A DNA stretch of 7,842 bases, from positions 1-7,842 of the forward strand of contig JAKAMH010000037.1 of the NCBI GenBank assembly GCA_021813005.1, in the 5' to 3' direction. The notes below the pieces were generated by a model that saw only the letters and a program-made list of their open reading frames with translations, had not been told where the DNA came from and did not search any database. Shown here one piece after another: positions 1-5,287 of the stretch; position 1 is the stretch's first letter; each line of letters begins with the position of its first letter. The stretch is from a bacterium. Lineage in GTDB: Bacteria; Patescibacteriota; Microgenomatia; Levybacterales; UBA12049. The translations under genes and the position numbers were made by a program.

Positions 1-360
1 AAGGAAAAAAAGGAAATGTTTTTACTCATTAAAAACCTTAAACATCATGGGTACAAGGTTGCGATTCTCACCAATACGGAAATTCCCATCATGCTTCACA
101 CAAAAAAACAGTCCTGGACAGACTTTGATCTTTTTGTGTACTCCTGTGAGATAGGCATGCGAAAACCTGACAGGGAGATTTATGAGTATACGCTGACCAA
201 TCTCAGTGTGGCTCCCGATGAGGCGGTTTTCATTGATGACAGAGAGGAAAACGTGGAAGCAGCACAGCGTTTGGGCATGCACAGCATTGGGTTTGAAAGC
301 CCCTCGCAGGTGGTGTGCGAGTTGCAAAAGATGGGGTTGGATTTTCAGTTACCAAAGTGA
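1..360 (+). CDS. HAD-superfamily (subfamily IA-like) phosphatase, 5'-truncated by the window edge
   Basis: The frame is open to base 1, so this is the C-terminal 119 residues of a longer protein; the ATG at 16 is probably internal. Visible HAD motifs, counting from the first codon of the window, are motif II (LTN, Thr24), motif III Lys55 in RKPD, and motif IV, the acidic pair Asp79-Asp80 in IDDREEN, followed by the usual EAAxxLGM segment. The nucleophile motif I (DxD) and most of the cap domain would lie upstream, outside the window. The family uses an aspartyl nucleophile and Mg2+ to hydrolyse small phosphate esters in the cytoplasm. The arrangement resembles YihX-like sugar-phosphate phosphatases, but the substrate cannot be read from this fragment. 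It ends with TGA, and a 164-bp gap precedes the next gene. The family is certain enough; the specificity is unknown. Confidence 0.85.
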   Translation, partial: KEKKEMFLLIKNLKHHGYKVAILTNTEIPIMLHTKKQSWTDFDLFVYSCEIGMRKPDREIYEYTLTNLSVAPDEAVFIDDREENVEAAQRLGMHSIGFESPSQVVCELQKMGLDFQLPK

Positions 361-474
361 CTCTAACTGTATCCTCTTTGTCTTACGGTTTGTCTAAGGG
401 TTATCTATTCGGATATTAAATTTTAGCTTTTTATCCACGTCCACTTCAAAAAAGGTTAAATAAGATAAAATTTA

Positions 475-490
475 TGTGATTATTAGCACA
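475..490. promoter_or_regulatory. CRP/FNR-like palindromic operator upstream of the VIT1-type gene
   Basis: TGTGA-N6-GCACA matches the classical CRP consensus TGTGA-N6-TCACA at 9 of 10 positions. Its centre (482.5) lies 42.5 bp upstream of the GTG start, which is also the predicted transcription start, so it sits in a class-II-activator-like position just upstream of a weak -35. A second site at 4764-4779 has the same centre-to-start distance. No regulator gene is in the window, so the binding protein is unknown. Confidence 0.4.
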
Positions 491-518
491 TTTCCATATT
501 TAATGATCCTGCTATAAT
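491..518 (+). promoter_or_regulatory. Predicted sigma70-type promoter of the VIT1-type gene, leaderless spacing
   Basis: A perfect TATAAT lies at 513-518, and TTTCCA at 491-496 is a weak -35 (4 of 6 matches) with a 16-bp spacer. The GTG start codon begins exactly 6 nt after the -10 hexamer, so transcription should begin at or next to the start codon. No Shine-Dalgarno is present. The 364-474 stretch upstream is AT-rich and I see no gene in it. Confidence 0.6.
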
Positions 519-524
519 AGCAAT

Positions 525-1259
525 GTGACAAAGAAGACACCAGAAAACAAGCAAATTCGGGAGTATCCGGAGCTCAATGTATCAAGCCACGTAGCCAAAC
601 TCAATTGGCTGAGGGCGGGAGTTCTGGGTGCCAACGACGGCATAGTTTCCATAGCGGGTCTTGTGGTGGGCGTTGCGGGGGCTACAACTTCAGGCGGAAT
701 TATACTGGCCGCGGGAATCGCCGGTATTGTAGCAGGAGCTATCTCAATGGCTGCCGGAGAGTATGTCTCTGTGTCAAGTTCCCGCGATACGGAGAAAGCG
801 CTTTTGGATCAGGAGAGACAAGAACTTGAAAGGTATCCGGAAGAAGAACTTGAGGAACTGGCTTATCTTTATCAAAAAAAGGGCCTGAGTGACGATACTG
901 CCTGGAAAGTAGCAAGAGAATTAACGGCTCATGATGCCGTGGCTGCACACTATGACGCTGAGCTTGGTATTGATCCAAACAATCTTACCAACCCGTGGCA
1001 CGCGGCACTCGCATCCGCGCTTTCATTCTTTATTGGGGCACTTATTCCGTTGATTGCCATCATCGTTCCGCCGGCATCGTTTCGCCTTCCAGTAACTTTT
1101 CTGGCAGTCCTGATTGCACTTGTCTTAACTGGGATAGTCAGTGCGAAGATAGGAAAAGCAAATACAATTAAAGCTACAATTCGTGTGGTATTTGGGGGAG
1201 CACTTGCCATGACTGTTACCTATGCGATAGGCTCATTCTTCGGAGTCCACGGCCTCTAG
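525..1259 (+). CDS. VIT1/CCC1-family Fe2+/Mn2+ transporter
   Basis: A 244-residue integral membrane protein. The first helix carries GANDGI (Asp38), typical of VIT1/CCC1 proteins. The second contains AGAISMAAGEYVS with Met75 and Glu79, the family's metal-path residues. A Glu-rich cytoplasmic segment (about 88-155, with Glu97, 100, 102, 106-108, 110 and 111) matches the family's metal-binding domain. Three further membrane helices follow at about 158-182, 188-208 and 218-240, giving five in all. Relatives in plants and yeast move Fe2+ or Mn2+ out of the cytosol by proton exchange; bacterial members are thought to lower cytoplasmic iron or manganese. The start is GTG: the ATG two bases earlier runs straight into TGA, and the -10 spacing supports GTG. 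It stands alone, with a CRP-like site upstream, and ends 17 bp from the convergent alpha-galactosidase gene. The family call is firm; the preferred metal is inferred. Confidence 0.92.
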   Translation: MTKKTPENKQIREYPELNVSSHVAKLNWLRAGVLGANDGIVSIAGLVVGVAGATTSGGIILAAGIAGIVAGAISMAAGEYVSVSSSRDTEKALLDQERQELERYPEEELEELAYLYQKKGLSDDTAWKVARELTAHDAVAAHYDAELGIDPNNLTNPWHAALASALSFFIGALIPLIAIIVPPASFRLPVTFLAVLIALVLTGIVSAKIGKANTIKATIRVVFGGALAMTVTYAIGSFFGVHGL

Positions 1260-1276
1260 CAGATTTTTACTAGATT

Positions 1277-3070
1277 TTACTTTTCCTGAATTCGTAAATT
1301 GCGTTTCGGTCCACCTTCTTTAAATTGTGTAATATACTCTTGTAACTGGTAAATACCATCTGTTCCGAGTCGGACTAAGCTATCACCGATGGTTATATTG
1401 TCTATTCCTAATGTATGTAAAGTAAGGAAAACCTGGTTGATTGCACCCCTGATTTTAGTGTCCGCAACTATTTTGGGATCTGCTATATGAACACCATCAA
1501 GTATGAGACCATGAACTCCACGAAAGAGGAGAGCCCGTCGGGCGGCGGTTGAAGCTGCAATTTTATACGCCTCAGTATTTTTCGATTTGGAAAAAAACCT
1601 GTCAACAATTCCTAATTTGTTTGCCAAGCTGATAATTTCTCCATACGTTGGTAATTCCTCCATATTCGGAAGTGCAGTATCAGAGGTAAATCGCATCGCG
1701 TTAAAAAGTCCGATACTTTCCATCATTGGTGCTCCGCAGCCGATGATCTCAATTTCCTTACCTATCTTTTGTCGCACACCCGCTCGGATTTCTTCAAATG
1801 CAAGGCGGTAATATTCAACGGGCGTCTTGTCTTTATTTTGCAGATGTCCAAGAAGGGGGCCGCTTAAGAAATCTGCCTTGAAGACATCAAAGCCCTGTTC
1901 TGCAAGGCGAACCACTTTATCGACAATGAGTTGGCGGGCTTCTTGGCGTGAGATATCGATACCAAATGGTTTCTGAGTAGGTCGAAGCGGATGTCCGGTG
2001 GAGCTAAGAATCGAAGTTGGAAGTTGCATAGGATTACCACCCTCGTCCTTCATAAGATATTCCGGAGGCACTGCATGAAGATCCTGACTCCGTACGATGA
2101 AAGGATTTATCCATATACCGGGTGAAATTCCGGACTCTTTTGCTTGGGCTGTAAGCTGCTCAACGTCGGGAAACTTCTTCCTATCTATCTCCATGAAGCT
2201 GCCAGGGGCAAAAGCTCCGTCGTCCATGATATATGTGTCAATAACCCCCTTACCGGCATTTAACTCTCCGGTAACTTTTTCCTGGGTTACTCCCGGTCCA
2301 AATGCCGCCCATGAGAATCCAATGATCCTGTTTTGCATGAGAGGGATGTTCTTGGGTAGCCCGGAGAGCTCTCTATTAAATGCAAGAAGAAGATCCACAT
2401 AGCTTCCAGGATGTACATTTACATCGTCAAGAGACTCTCCTTTGCTGCCTCGCGGATTTCCTTGTCCGAGATATATCCGGAACATCCTTTCCTTTTCTTG
2501 TTCAACCTTATCAAGATGCTTTCGGACAGAGATAATTATTTGTTGTCCATCTACCCTGTAGCGGATATCTTCAACAGTTTCAAGGCTAGGTATCACACCC
2601 AGAAATGTGTTCTCTCCCGACCTCATGTTTCTGAAGTTAACTATTCCATAGCTTCTTCCCTCGTTTATATGTAAATCCTCGGTGTTTGAAAGTGGCTCAA
2701 TATATGGCAATGTTTTGAGGCCAAGGGCATCATGCAACCTGCGTGGACCGACAGTATTGTCTAATGCAAAAAGACCTTTGGAAAACGTGGAGGTGGACCA
2801 GCTTTGCCAGCCACCTGTTGACACCTGATACGGCGCTTCTGGTTCCATGGGGAGAGTAAATTCAATTTGTGCAAATGTATCATCCGGTCTGGTATAGGTA
2901 GTCAACTCTATAATCTTTTCACTCAAAATACCCGTCTCATCCCGGAGAATTCTCTCGCCTGTCGATGGTTCACGTCTTCTGACATTTGCATATTCACCGG
3001 CAATTTGCACTCCAACCAATGTCGGAAACCTGTCTCTGTGGTTGGGCATGCGCTCACTTTGTTCTGACAT
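1277..3070 (-). CDS. GH36-like (clan GH-D) alpha-galactosidase
   Basis: A 597-residue glycoside hydrolase with no signal peptide or membrane segment, so probably cytoplasmic. An N-terminal beta-rich region (about 1-240) includes GWQSW (87-91), resembling the conserved G-x-Q-S-W of GH36-type enzymes. The (beta/alpha)8 barrel follows: YIMDDGAF (280-287) corresponds to the family's DDGW strand and GIWINPF (318-324) to GxWxxP. FKADF (397-401) carries the presumed nucleophile Asp400 (KxD motif), and RFTSDT (460-465) the presumed acid/base Asp464. Both catalytic aspartates are present. Clan GH-D enzymes release alpha-galactose from raffinose-type or other galactosides with retention; related members are alpha-N-acetylgalactosaminidases or raffinose synthases, so the exact substrate is open. 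No sugar transporter or other glycosidase adjoins it. The ATG at 3070 lies 6 nt after TATAAT, which supports this start and a leaderless message. Confidence 0.85.
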   Translation of the reverse strand: MSEQSERMPNHRDRFPTLVGVQIAGEYANVRRREPSTGERILRDETGILSEKIIELTTYTRPDDTFAQIEFTLPMEPEAPYQVSTGGWQSWSTSTFSKGLFALDNTVGPRRLHDALGLKTLPYIEPLSNTEDLHINEGRSYGIVNFRNMRSGENTFLGVIPSLETVEDIRYRVDGQQIIISVRKHLDKVEQEKERMFRIYLGQGNPRGSKGESLDDVNVHPGSYVDLLLAFNRELSGLPKNIPLMQNRIIGFSWAAFGPGVTQEKVTGELNAGKGVIDTYIMDDGAFAPGSFMEIDRKKFPDVEQLTAQAKESGISPGIWINPFIVRSQDLHAVPPEYLMKDEGGNPMQLPTSILSSTGHPLRPTQKPFGIDISRQEARQLIVDKVVRLAEQGFDVFKADFLSGPLLGHLQNKDKTPVEYYRLAFEEIRAGVRQKIGKEIEIIGCGAPMMESIGLFNAMRFTSDTALPNMEELPTYGEIISLANKLGIVDRFFSKSKNTEAYKIAASTAARRALLFRGVHGLILDGVHIADPKIVADTKIRGAINQVFLTLHTLGIDNITIGDSLVRLGTDGIYQLQEYITQFKEGGPKRNLRIQEK

Positions 3071-3076
3071 GGATAT

Positions 3077-3082
3077 ATTATA
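3077..3082 (-). promoter_or_regulatory. -10 element of the alpha-galactosidase gene, leaderless spacing
   Basis: On the minus strand a perfect TATAAT is followed by 6 nt (ATATCC) and the ATG. No convincing -35 exists at 16-18 bp spacing (only CTATAG/ACTATA-type matches), so an activator may be needed. There is no Shine-Dalgarno. The element lies in one arm of the inverted repeat at 3079-3114. Confidence 0.55.
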
Positions 3083-3114
3083 TCACCAATAATAAAACCC
3101 TATAGTGTGATATA
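3079..3114. promoter_or_regulatory. Long-spaced inverted repeat (candidate operator) between divergent promoters
   Basis: TATATCAC (3079-3086) and GTGATATA (3107-3114) form a perfect 8-bp inverted repeat with a 20-bp spacer. One arm covers most of the -10 of the alpha-galactosidase gene; the other touches the -35 of the divergent RRM-helicase operon. The region should be untranscribed by either promoter, so a DNA-binding role is likelier than an RNA hairpin. The binding protein is unknown. Confidence 0.35.
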
Positions 3115-3141
3115 GACAAATTGCTTGACATATGCTATACT
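3113..3141 (+). promoter_or_regulatory. Predicted promoter of the RRM-helicase operon
   Basis: TAGACA (3113-3118, 5 of 6 to consensus), a 17-bp spacer and TATACT (3136-3141, 5 of 6). The predicted start is near 3148, giving a leader of about 167 nt before the ATG at 3315. A TTGACA at 3125-3130 has no good -10 at correct spacing and is not preferred. Confidence 0.55.
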
Positions 3142-3147
3142 ACCGAT

Positions 3148-3314
3148 AGTTGCAGATAGTGCATGGGTACATCTGCTTATATTGATTTCGTTTTTTGAAA
3201 AGATAAAGATACCTCAAATTTCTACTTAGTATCTTCTTCCTCTATAAAACAATTTCATTTTTGAGCAGATCTATTCCTGCATTACTTGCAAAAATCTCAA
3301 GGAGAGGAGAATGC
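3148..3314 (+). promoter_or_regulatory. Structured 5' leader of the RRM-helicase mRNA
   Basis: Two stem-loops can be drawn. The first, close to the predicted 5' end, pairs GCAGAT (3152-3157) with ATCTGC (3171-3176), then after a bulged A pairs GTGC (3159-3162) with GTAC (3167-3170, one G-U), leaving a 4-nt loop. The second pairs AAGATAC (3206-3212) with GTATCTT (3229-3235). A pyrimidine tract at 3235-3243 can alternatively pair with AGAGGAGA (3303-3310) of the ribosome-binding region. Long folded leaders are typical of cold-shock mRNAs; a switch function here is inference. Confidence 0.35.
3299..3310 (+). promoter_or_regulatory. Strong Shine-Dalgarno region that fixes the RRM start
   Basis: AAGGAG (3299-3304) and a second AGGAG (3305-3309) lie 10 and 5 nt before the ATG at 3315. 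This is the only strong ribosome-binding site seen in the window. It argues against the upstream in-frame TTG at 3261 as start. Confidence 0.75.
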
Positions 3315-3572
3315 ATGTCAAATAAATTATTTGTAGGAAGTCTTGATTACGCAGCCACAGACGCACAGCTCGAAGAGCATTTTGCGACTATTGGGAAGGT
3401 AATTTCTGCCAAAGTGATCATTGATAGGTATACAGGGCAGGGGAAAGGTTTTGGTTTTGTTGAGATGACAACGGCGGAAGAGGCAAAAATCGCCATGGAC
3501 AAGCTCAATAATTCTGAGCTCGGCGGACGAAAGATTGCCGTTAAAGAGGCCAAACCACAAGTAGACAGGTAA
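3315..3572 (+). CDS. Small single-RRM RNA-binding protein
   Basis: An 85-residue protein made almost entirely of one RNA recognition motif. RNP2 is LFVGSL (5-10) and RNP1 is KGFGFVEM (44-51), with the RNA-stacking aromatics Phe6, Phe46 and Phe48 in place. The D-x-x-T-G-x-x-K-G-F-G-F-V signature resembles cyanobacterial Rbp and other small bacterial RRM proteins, which bind single-stranded RNA and are often cold-induced. The final RNP1 position is Met rather than Phe, and there is no glycine-rich tail. The start is ATG 3315, chosen for the double Shine-Dalgarno and because the fold begins at once; the in-frame TTG at 3261 lacks such a site. It is the first gene of an operon: its TAA is separated by a single base from the helicase ATG, so the two proteins are probably translated in a coupled way and may cooperate in unwinding structured RNA. 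Confidence 0.93.
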   Translation: MSNKLFVGSLDYAATDAQLEEHFATIGKVISAKVIIDRYTGQGKGFGFVEMTTAEEAKIAMDKLNNSELGGRKIAVKEAKPQVDR

Positions 3573-3573
3573 T

Positions 3574-4743
3574 ATGTACAACAATAGACGGAAATACCGC
3601 TTCGGTAGTCGAGGCGTGCGATTTTCTCCCGGTCGTGGAGTAAAACTACTGAGTCCCGAGCTTTTTGTTAAAAAAGCGGTGGAAACATCGGTGGCCAACG
3701 ATCAAGAATCGCATCTGAGCTTCGCAGATTACGCGTTATCTGACAAACTGCAGAGAAATATTGCAGATCATGGATATGTGACGCCTACCCCGATACAGGG
3801 GAAGGCAATTCCGCATATACTTTTAGGGCGTGACACGATCGGTATTGCCAATACGGGTACGGGTAAGACAGCCGCTTTTCTCATCCCGCTTGTCAATAAA
3901 GCGTACCTGGATCGAAGCCAGCGTACACTCATAATCACACCTACCCGAGAACTTGCCATGCAAATACTTGATGAGCTGAATGTCTTTACGCGAGGTACAG
4001 ATTTACAGGCTACACTTTGCATTGGCGGAGCTAACCTTCAGCGTCAGGCAAAAAATTTATATCACAATCCGCACTTTGTTATCGGGACACCAGGGCGGCT
4101 GAAGGACTTAATAGAACGGCGCTCGCTCAATCTCATGCTATTCCAAAATGTAGTTCTCGATGAAGTAGACCGGATGGTAGACATTGGGTTTATCAAAGAT
4201 ATCCGTTACCTTGTCTCCCTTCTCCCCAAAAAGCGCCAGTCGCTCTTCTTTTCAGCCACGATTGACGGAAGAACTGAAAGTATTCTCAGCAGCTTTGTTA
4301 CGGACCCCGTCAAAGTATCTGTGGTACAGCGACCAACTGCCGAAAACGTGGATCAGGATGTCATCAGGCTTAAAGGGGGAGATAAAAAACTTGAAGTCTT
4401 GCATGAACTTCTGACAAAAGAGGAATTTAACAAAGTGATGATTTTTGGCCGCACCAAATGGGGGGTTGAAAAGCTGACAAAAGAACTCATTTATAGAGGA
4501 TTTAAAGCAACGGCAATTCATGGCAACAAAACACAGGGGCAACGCCAGCGGGCGCTTATGCAATTTAAACAAAATGAGGTCCAGATTCTCCTTGCGACGG
4601 ATGTGGCATCGCGCGGACTGGACATTGATGATGTAACGCATGTTATCAACTACGATACTCCCGCCTCATACGACGATTACATCCACAGGATCGGCAGAAC
4701 CGGACGTGCCGGTAAAAAAGGCATCGCCCTCACATTTGTCTAG
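3574..4743 (+). CDS. DEAD-box family ATP-dependent RNA helicase (DEVD variant)
   Basis: A 389-residue superfamily 2 helicase with the full motif series: Q motif (Phe50 to PTPIQ, Gln75), motif I ANTGTGKT (92-99), Ia PTREL (123-127), GG (151-152), Ib TPGR (172-175), motif II DEVD (196-199) in place of DEAD, motif III SAT (227-229), motif V ATDVASRGLD (341-350) and motif VI HRIGRTGR (371-378). The protein stops about 10 residues after motif VI, so it is a bare two-RecA-domain core with no C-terminal RNA-binding extension. The N-terminus (about 1-25) is rich in Arg and Gly and is probably a disordered RNA-contacting arm. Such enzymes use ATP to open short RNA duplexes in ribosome assembly or RNA decay. 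The ATG overlaps no stop but follows the RRM gene's TAA by one base, with only a weak AGG upstream, which suggests translation by reinitiation. Confidence 0.95.
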   Translation: MYNNRRKYRFGSRGVRFSPGRGVKLLSPELFVKKAVETSVANDQESHLSFADYALSDKLQRNIADHGYVTPTPIQGKAIPHILLGRDTIGIANTGTGKTAAFLIPLVNKAYLDRSQRTLIITPTRELAMQILDELNVFTRGTDLQATLCIGGANLQRQAKNLYHNPHFVIGTPGRLKDLIERRSLNLMLFQNVVLDEVDRMVDIGFIKDIRYLVSLLPKKRQSLFFSATIDGRTESILSSFVTDPVKVSVVQRPTAENVDQDVIRLKGGDKKLEVLHELLTKEEFNKVMIFGRTKWGVEKLTKELIYRGFKATAIHGNKTQGQRQRALMQFKQNEVQILLATDVASRGLDIDDVTHVINYDTPASYDDYIHRIGRTGRAGKKGIALTFV

Positions 4744-4763
4744 AAGACTGCTTCAGACTCTTT

Positions 4764-4779
4764 TGTGACAACAATCACT
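4764..4779. promoter_or_regulatory. CRP/FNR-like palindromic operator upstream of the 56-residue membrane protein gene
   Basis: TGTGA-N6-TCACT matches TGTGA-N6-TCACA at 9 of 10 positions. Its centre (4771.5) is 42.5 bp before the ATG at 4814, exactly the spacing seen for the site at 475-490 and its gene. The binding protein is not identified. Confidence 0.4.
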
Positions 4780-4797
4780 GTAACCCCATGTACCCTG

Positions 4798-4806
4798 TGG
4801 TAATGT
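4798..4806 (+). promoter_or_regulatory. Possible extended -10 of the 56-residue protein gene
   Basis: TG-G-TAATGT has the TGn extension and the TANNNT pattern, ending 7 nt before the ATG at 4814. No good -35 is visible, which would fit an activator-dependent promoter using the site at 4764-4779. No Shine-Dalgarno precedes the ATG. Confidence 0.35.
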
Positions 4807-4813
4807 TGGCTAT

Positions 4814-4984
4814 ATGAAGAATAATGCCTCTGGTGGTGCTGTCTATGGTCTTGGGTTGATTGGCGCAGTAATTTATTACTGGACTCAGGCAACGACATTT
4901 TGGATGGGAGTAATCGGTCTTCTTAAGGCGATGGTTTGGCCGGCGTATCTTATCTACAGTTTATTTTCATTCTTGAAAATGTAA
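4814..4984 (+). CDS. Small two-helix membrane protein, conserved-type hypothetical
   Basis: A 56-residue frame, ATG 4814 to TAA 4984. It begins MKNNASGGAVYGLGLIGAV and has two hydrophobic segments, about 9-22 (GxGxxG-like, small residues then Ile-Tyr-Tyr-Trp) and about 29-54 (Phe-Trp-Met-Gly, Leu-Leu-Lys-Ala-Met-Val-Trp-Pro, ending in Phe-Leu-Lys-Met). The Asn-rich head before the first helix and the Trp-Pro in the second look like a constrained design rather than chance. From memory, similar short proteins with a SGGAVYGLG-type start are common in Patescibacteria, always without known function; I could not check this. It sits alone between the helicase and the GIY-YIG gene, in the same direction as both, with its own CRP-like site and possible -10. 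The composition, promoter and clean fit between neighbours support a real gene; no function is proposed. Confidence 0.8.
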   Translation: MKNNASGGAVYGLGLIGAVIYYWTQATTFWMGVIGLLKAMVWPAYLIYSLFSFLKM

Positions 4985-4991
4985 TTTTTGG

Positions 4992-5020
4992 TTGACACCC
5001 CGTAAATTTAATCATAAAGT
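4992..5020 (+). promoter_or_regulatory. Predicted promoter of the GIY-YIG gene
   Basis: A perfect TTGACA (4992-4997), a 17-bp spacer and TAAAGT (5015-5020, TANNNT type). The ATG at 5030 is 9 nt after the -10, so the leader would be only a few nucleotides. The short GGAAG at 5021-5025 is probably not transcribed in full and cannot be assumed to act as a Shine-Dalgarno. Confidence 0.55.
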
Positions 5021-5029
5021 GGAAGAACA

Positions 5030-5287
5030 ATGTCCTATTTTGTCTATATCGTGGAGTGCTCGGATACTACCTATTACACGGGCTCTACGAGTGATCTTGA
5101 GAAGCGACTCCATGAGCACAACCATACCAAGAGCGGAGCACACTATACCAAGCTTCGCCGTCCGGTAAAACTTATACATTTTGAAGAGTTGAAATCCCTG
5201 CGCGACGCAAGAAAGCGGGAATATGAGCTCAAGGGAATGACGAGAAAACAAAAGGACGAACTGATCTCCTCTAAACAAACCTTGTAA
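5030..5287 (+). CDS. GIY-YIG nuclease-domain protein (YhbQ/UPF0213-like)
   Basis: An 85-residue stand-alone GIY-YIG domain. The opening YFVYIVECSD with YYTGSTSDLEKRLHEHN gives the paired VYI and YTG strands, the Arg of the helix (LEKRL) and the HN that follows, as in small YhbQ-type proteins. The later segment RDARKREYELKGMTRKQKDELI contains the family's conserved Glu and Lys (R-E-x-x-x-K-G pattern). Members of this fold cut DNA with a single metal ion; the cellular role of the short bacterial ones is poorly defined, with DNA repair or recombination proposed. There is no extra DNA-binding domain and no sign that it belongs to a mobile intron. It has its own promoter. Its last 17 bp overlap, tail to tail, the 3' end of the ZIP transporter gene on the other strand. 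Confidence 0.9.
   Translation: MSYFVYIVECSDTTYYTGSTSDLEKRLHEHNHTKSGAHYTKLRRPVKLIHFEELKSLRDARKREYELKGMTRKQKDELISSKQTL

Noticed and set aside
510..522. 13-bp palindrome TGCTAT-A-ATAGCA over the -10 of the VIT1 gene
   Set aside because: TATAATA is self-palindromic, so only three extra base pairs on each side are informative. A similar extension occurs over the alpha-galactosidase -10; chance is a sufficient explanation.
1255..1274. Possible bidirectional terminator TCTAG...CTAGA between the VIT1 and alpha-galactosidase genes
   Set aside because: It has 5 AT-rich pairs around a 10-nt loop; too unstable to act as an intrinsic terminator.
3125..3130. Perfect TTGACA as the -35 of the RRM operon
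   Set aside because: At 16-18 bp spacing there is no acceptable -10; TAGACA/TATACT with a 17-bp spacer fits better.
3163..3198. 11-codon upstream frame (ATG to TGA) in the RRM leader, with its ATG in the apical loop of the first hairpin
   Set aside because: There is no Shine-Dalgarno and the peptide has no regulatory composition; a frame this short arises often by chance.
3261..3314. 18-residue N-terminal extension of the RRM protein from a TTG at 3261
   Set aside because: The ATG at 3315 has a double Shine-Dalgarno and starts right at the RRM fold; the TTG has neither.
3327..3698. 123-residue minus-strand frame across the RRM-helicase junction
   Set aside because: It is antisense to two firmly identified genes and shows no domain features of its own.
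4743..4765. Possible terminator after the helicase (GAAG-ACTG-CTTC followed by a short T-run)
   Set aside because: The stem is only 4 bp, includes the stop codon, and the TTTT lies 6 nt further on; it is too weak to call.
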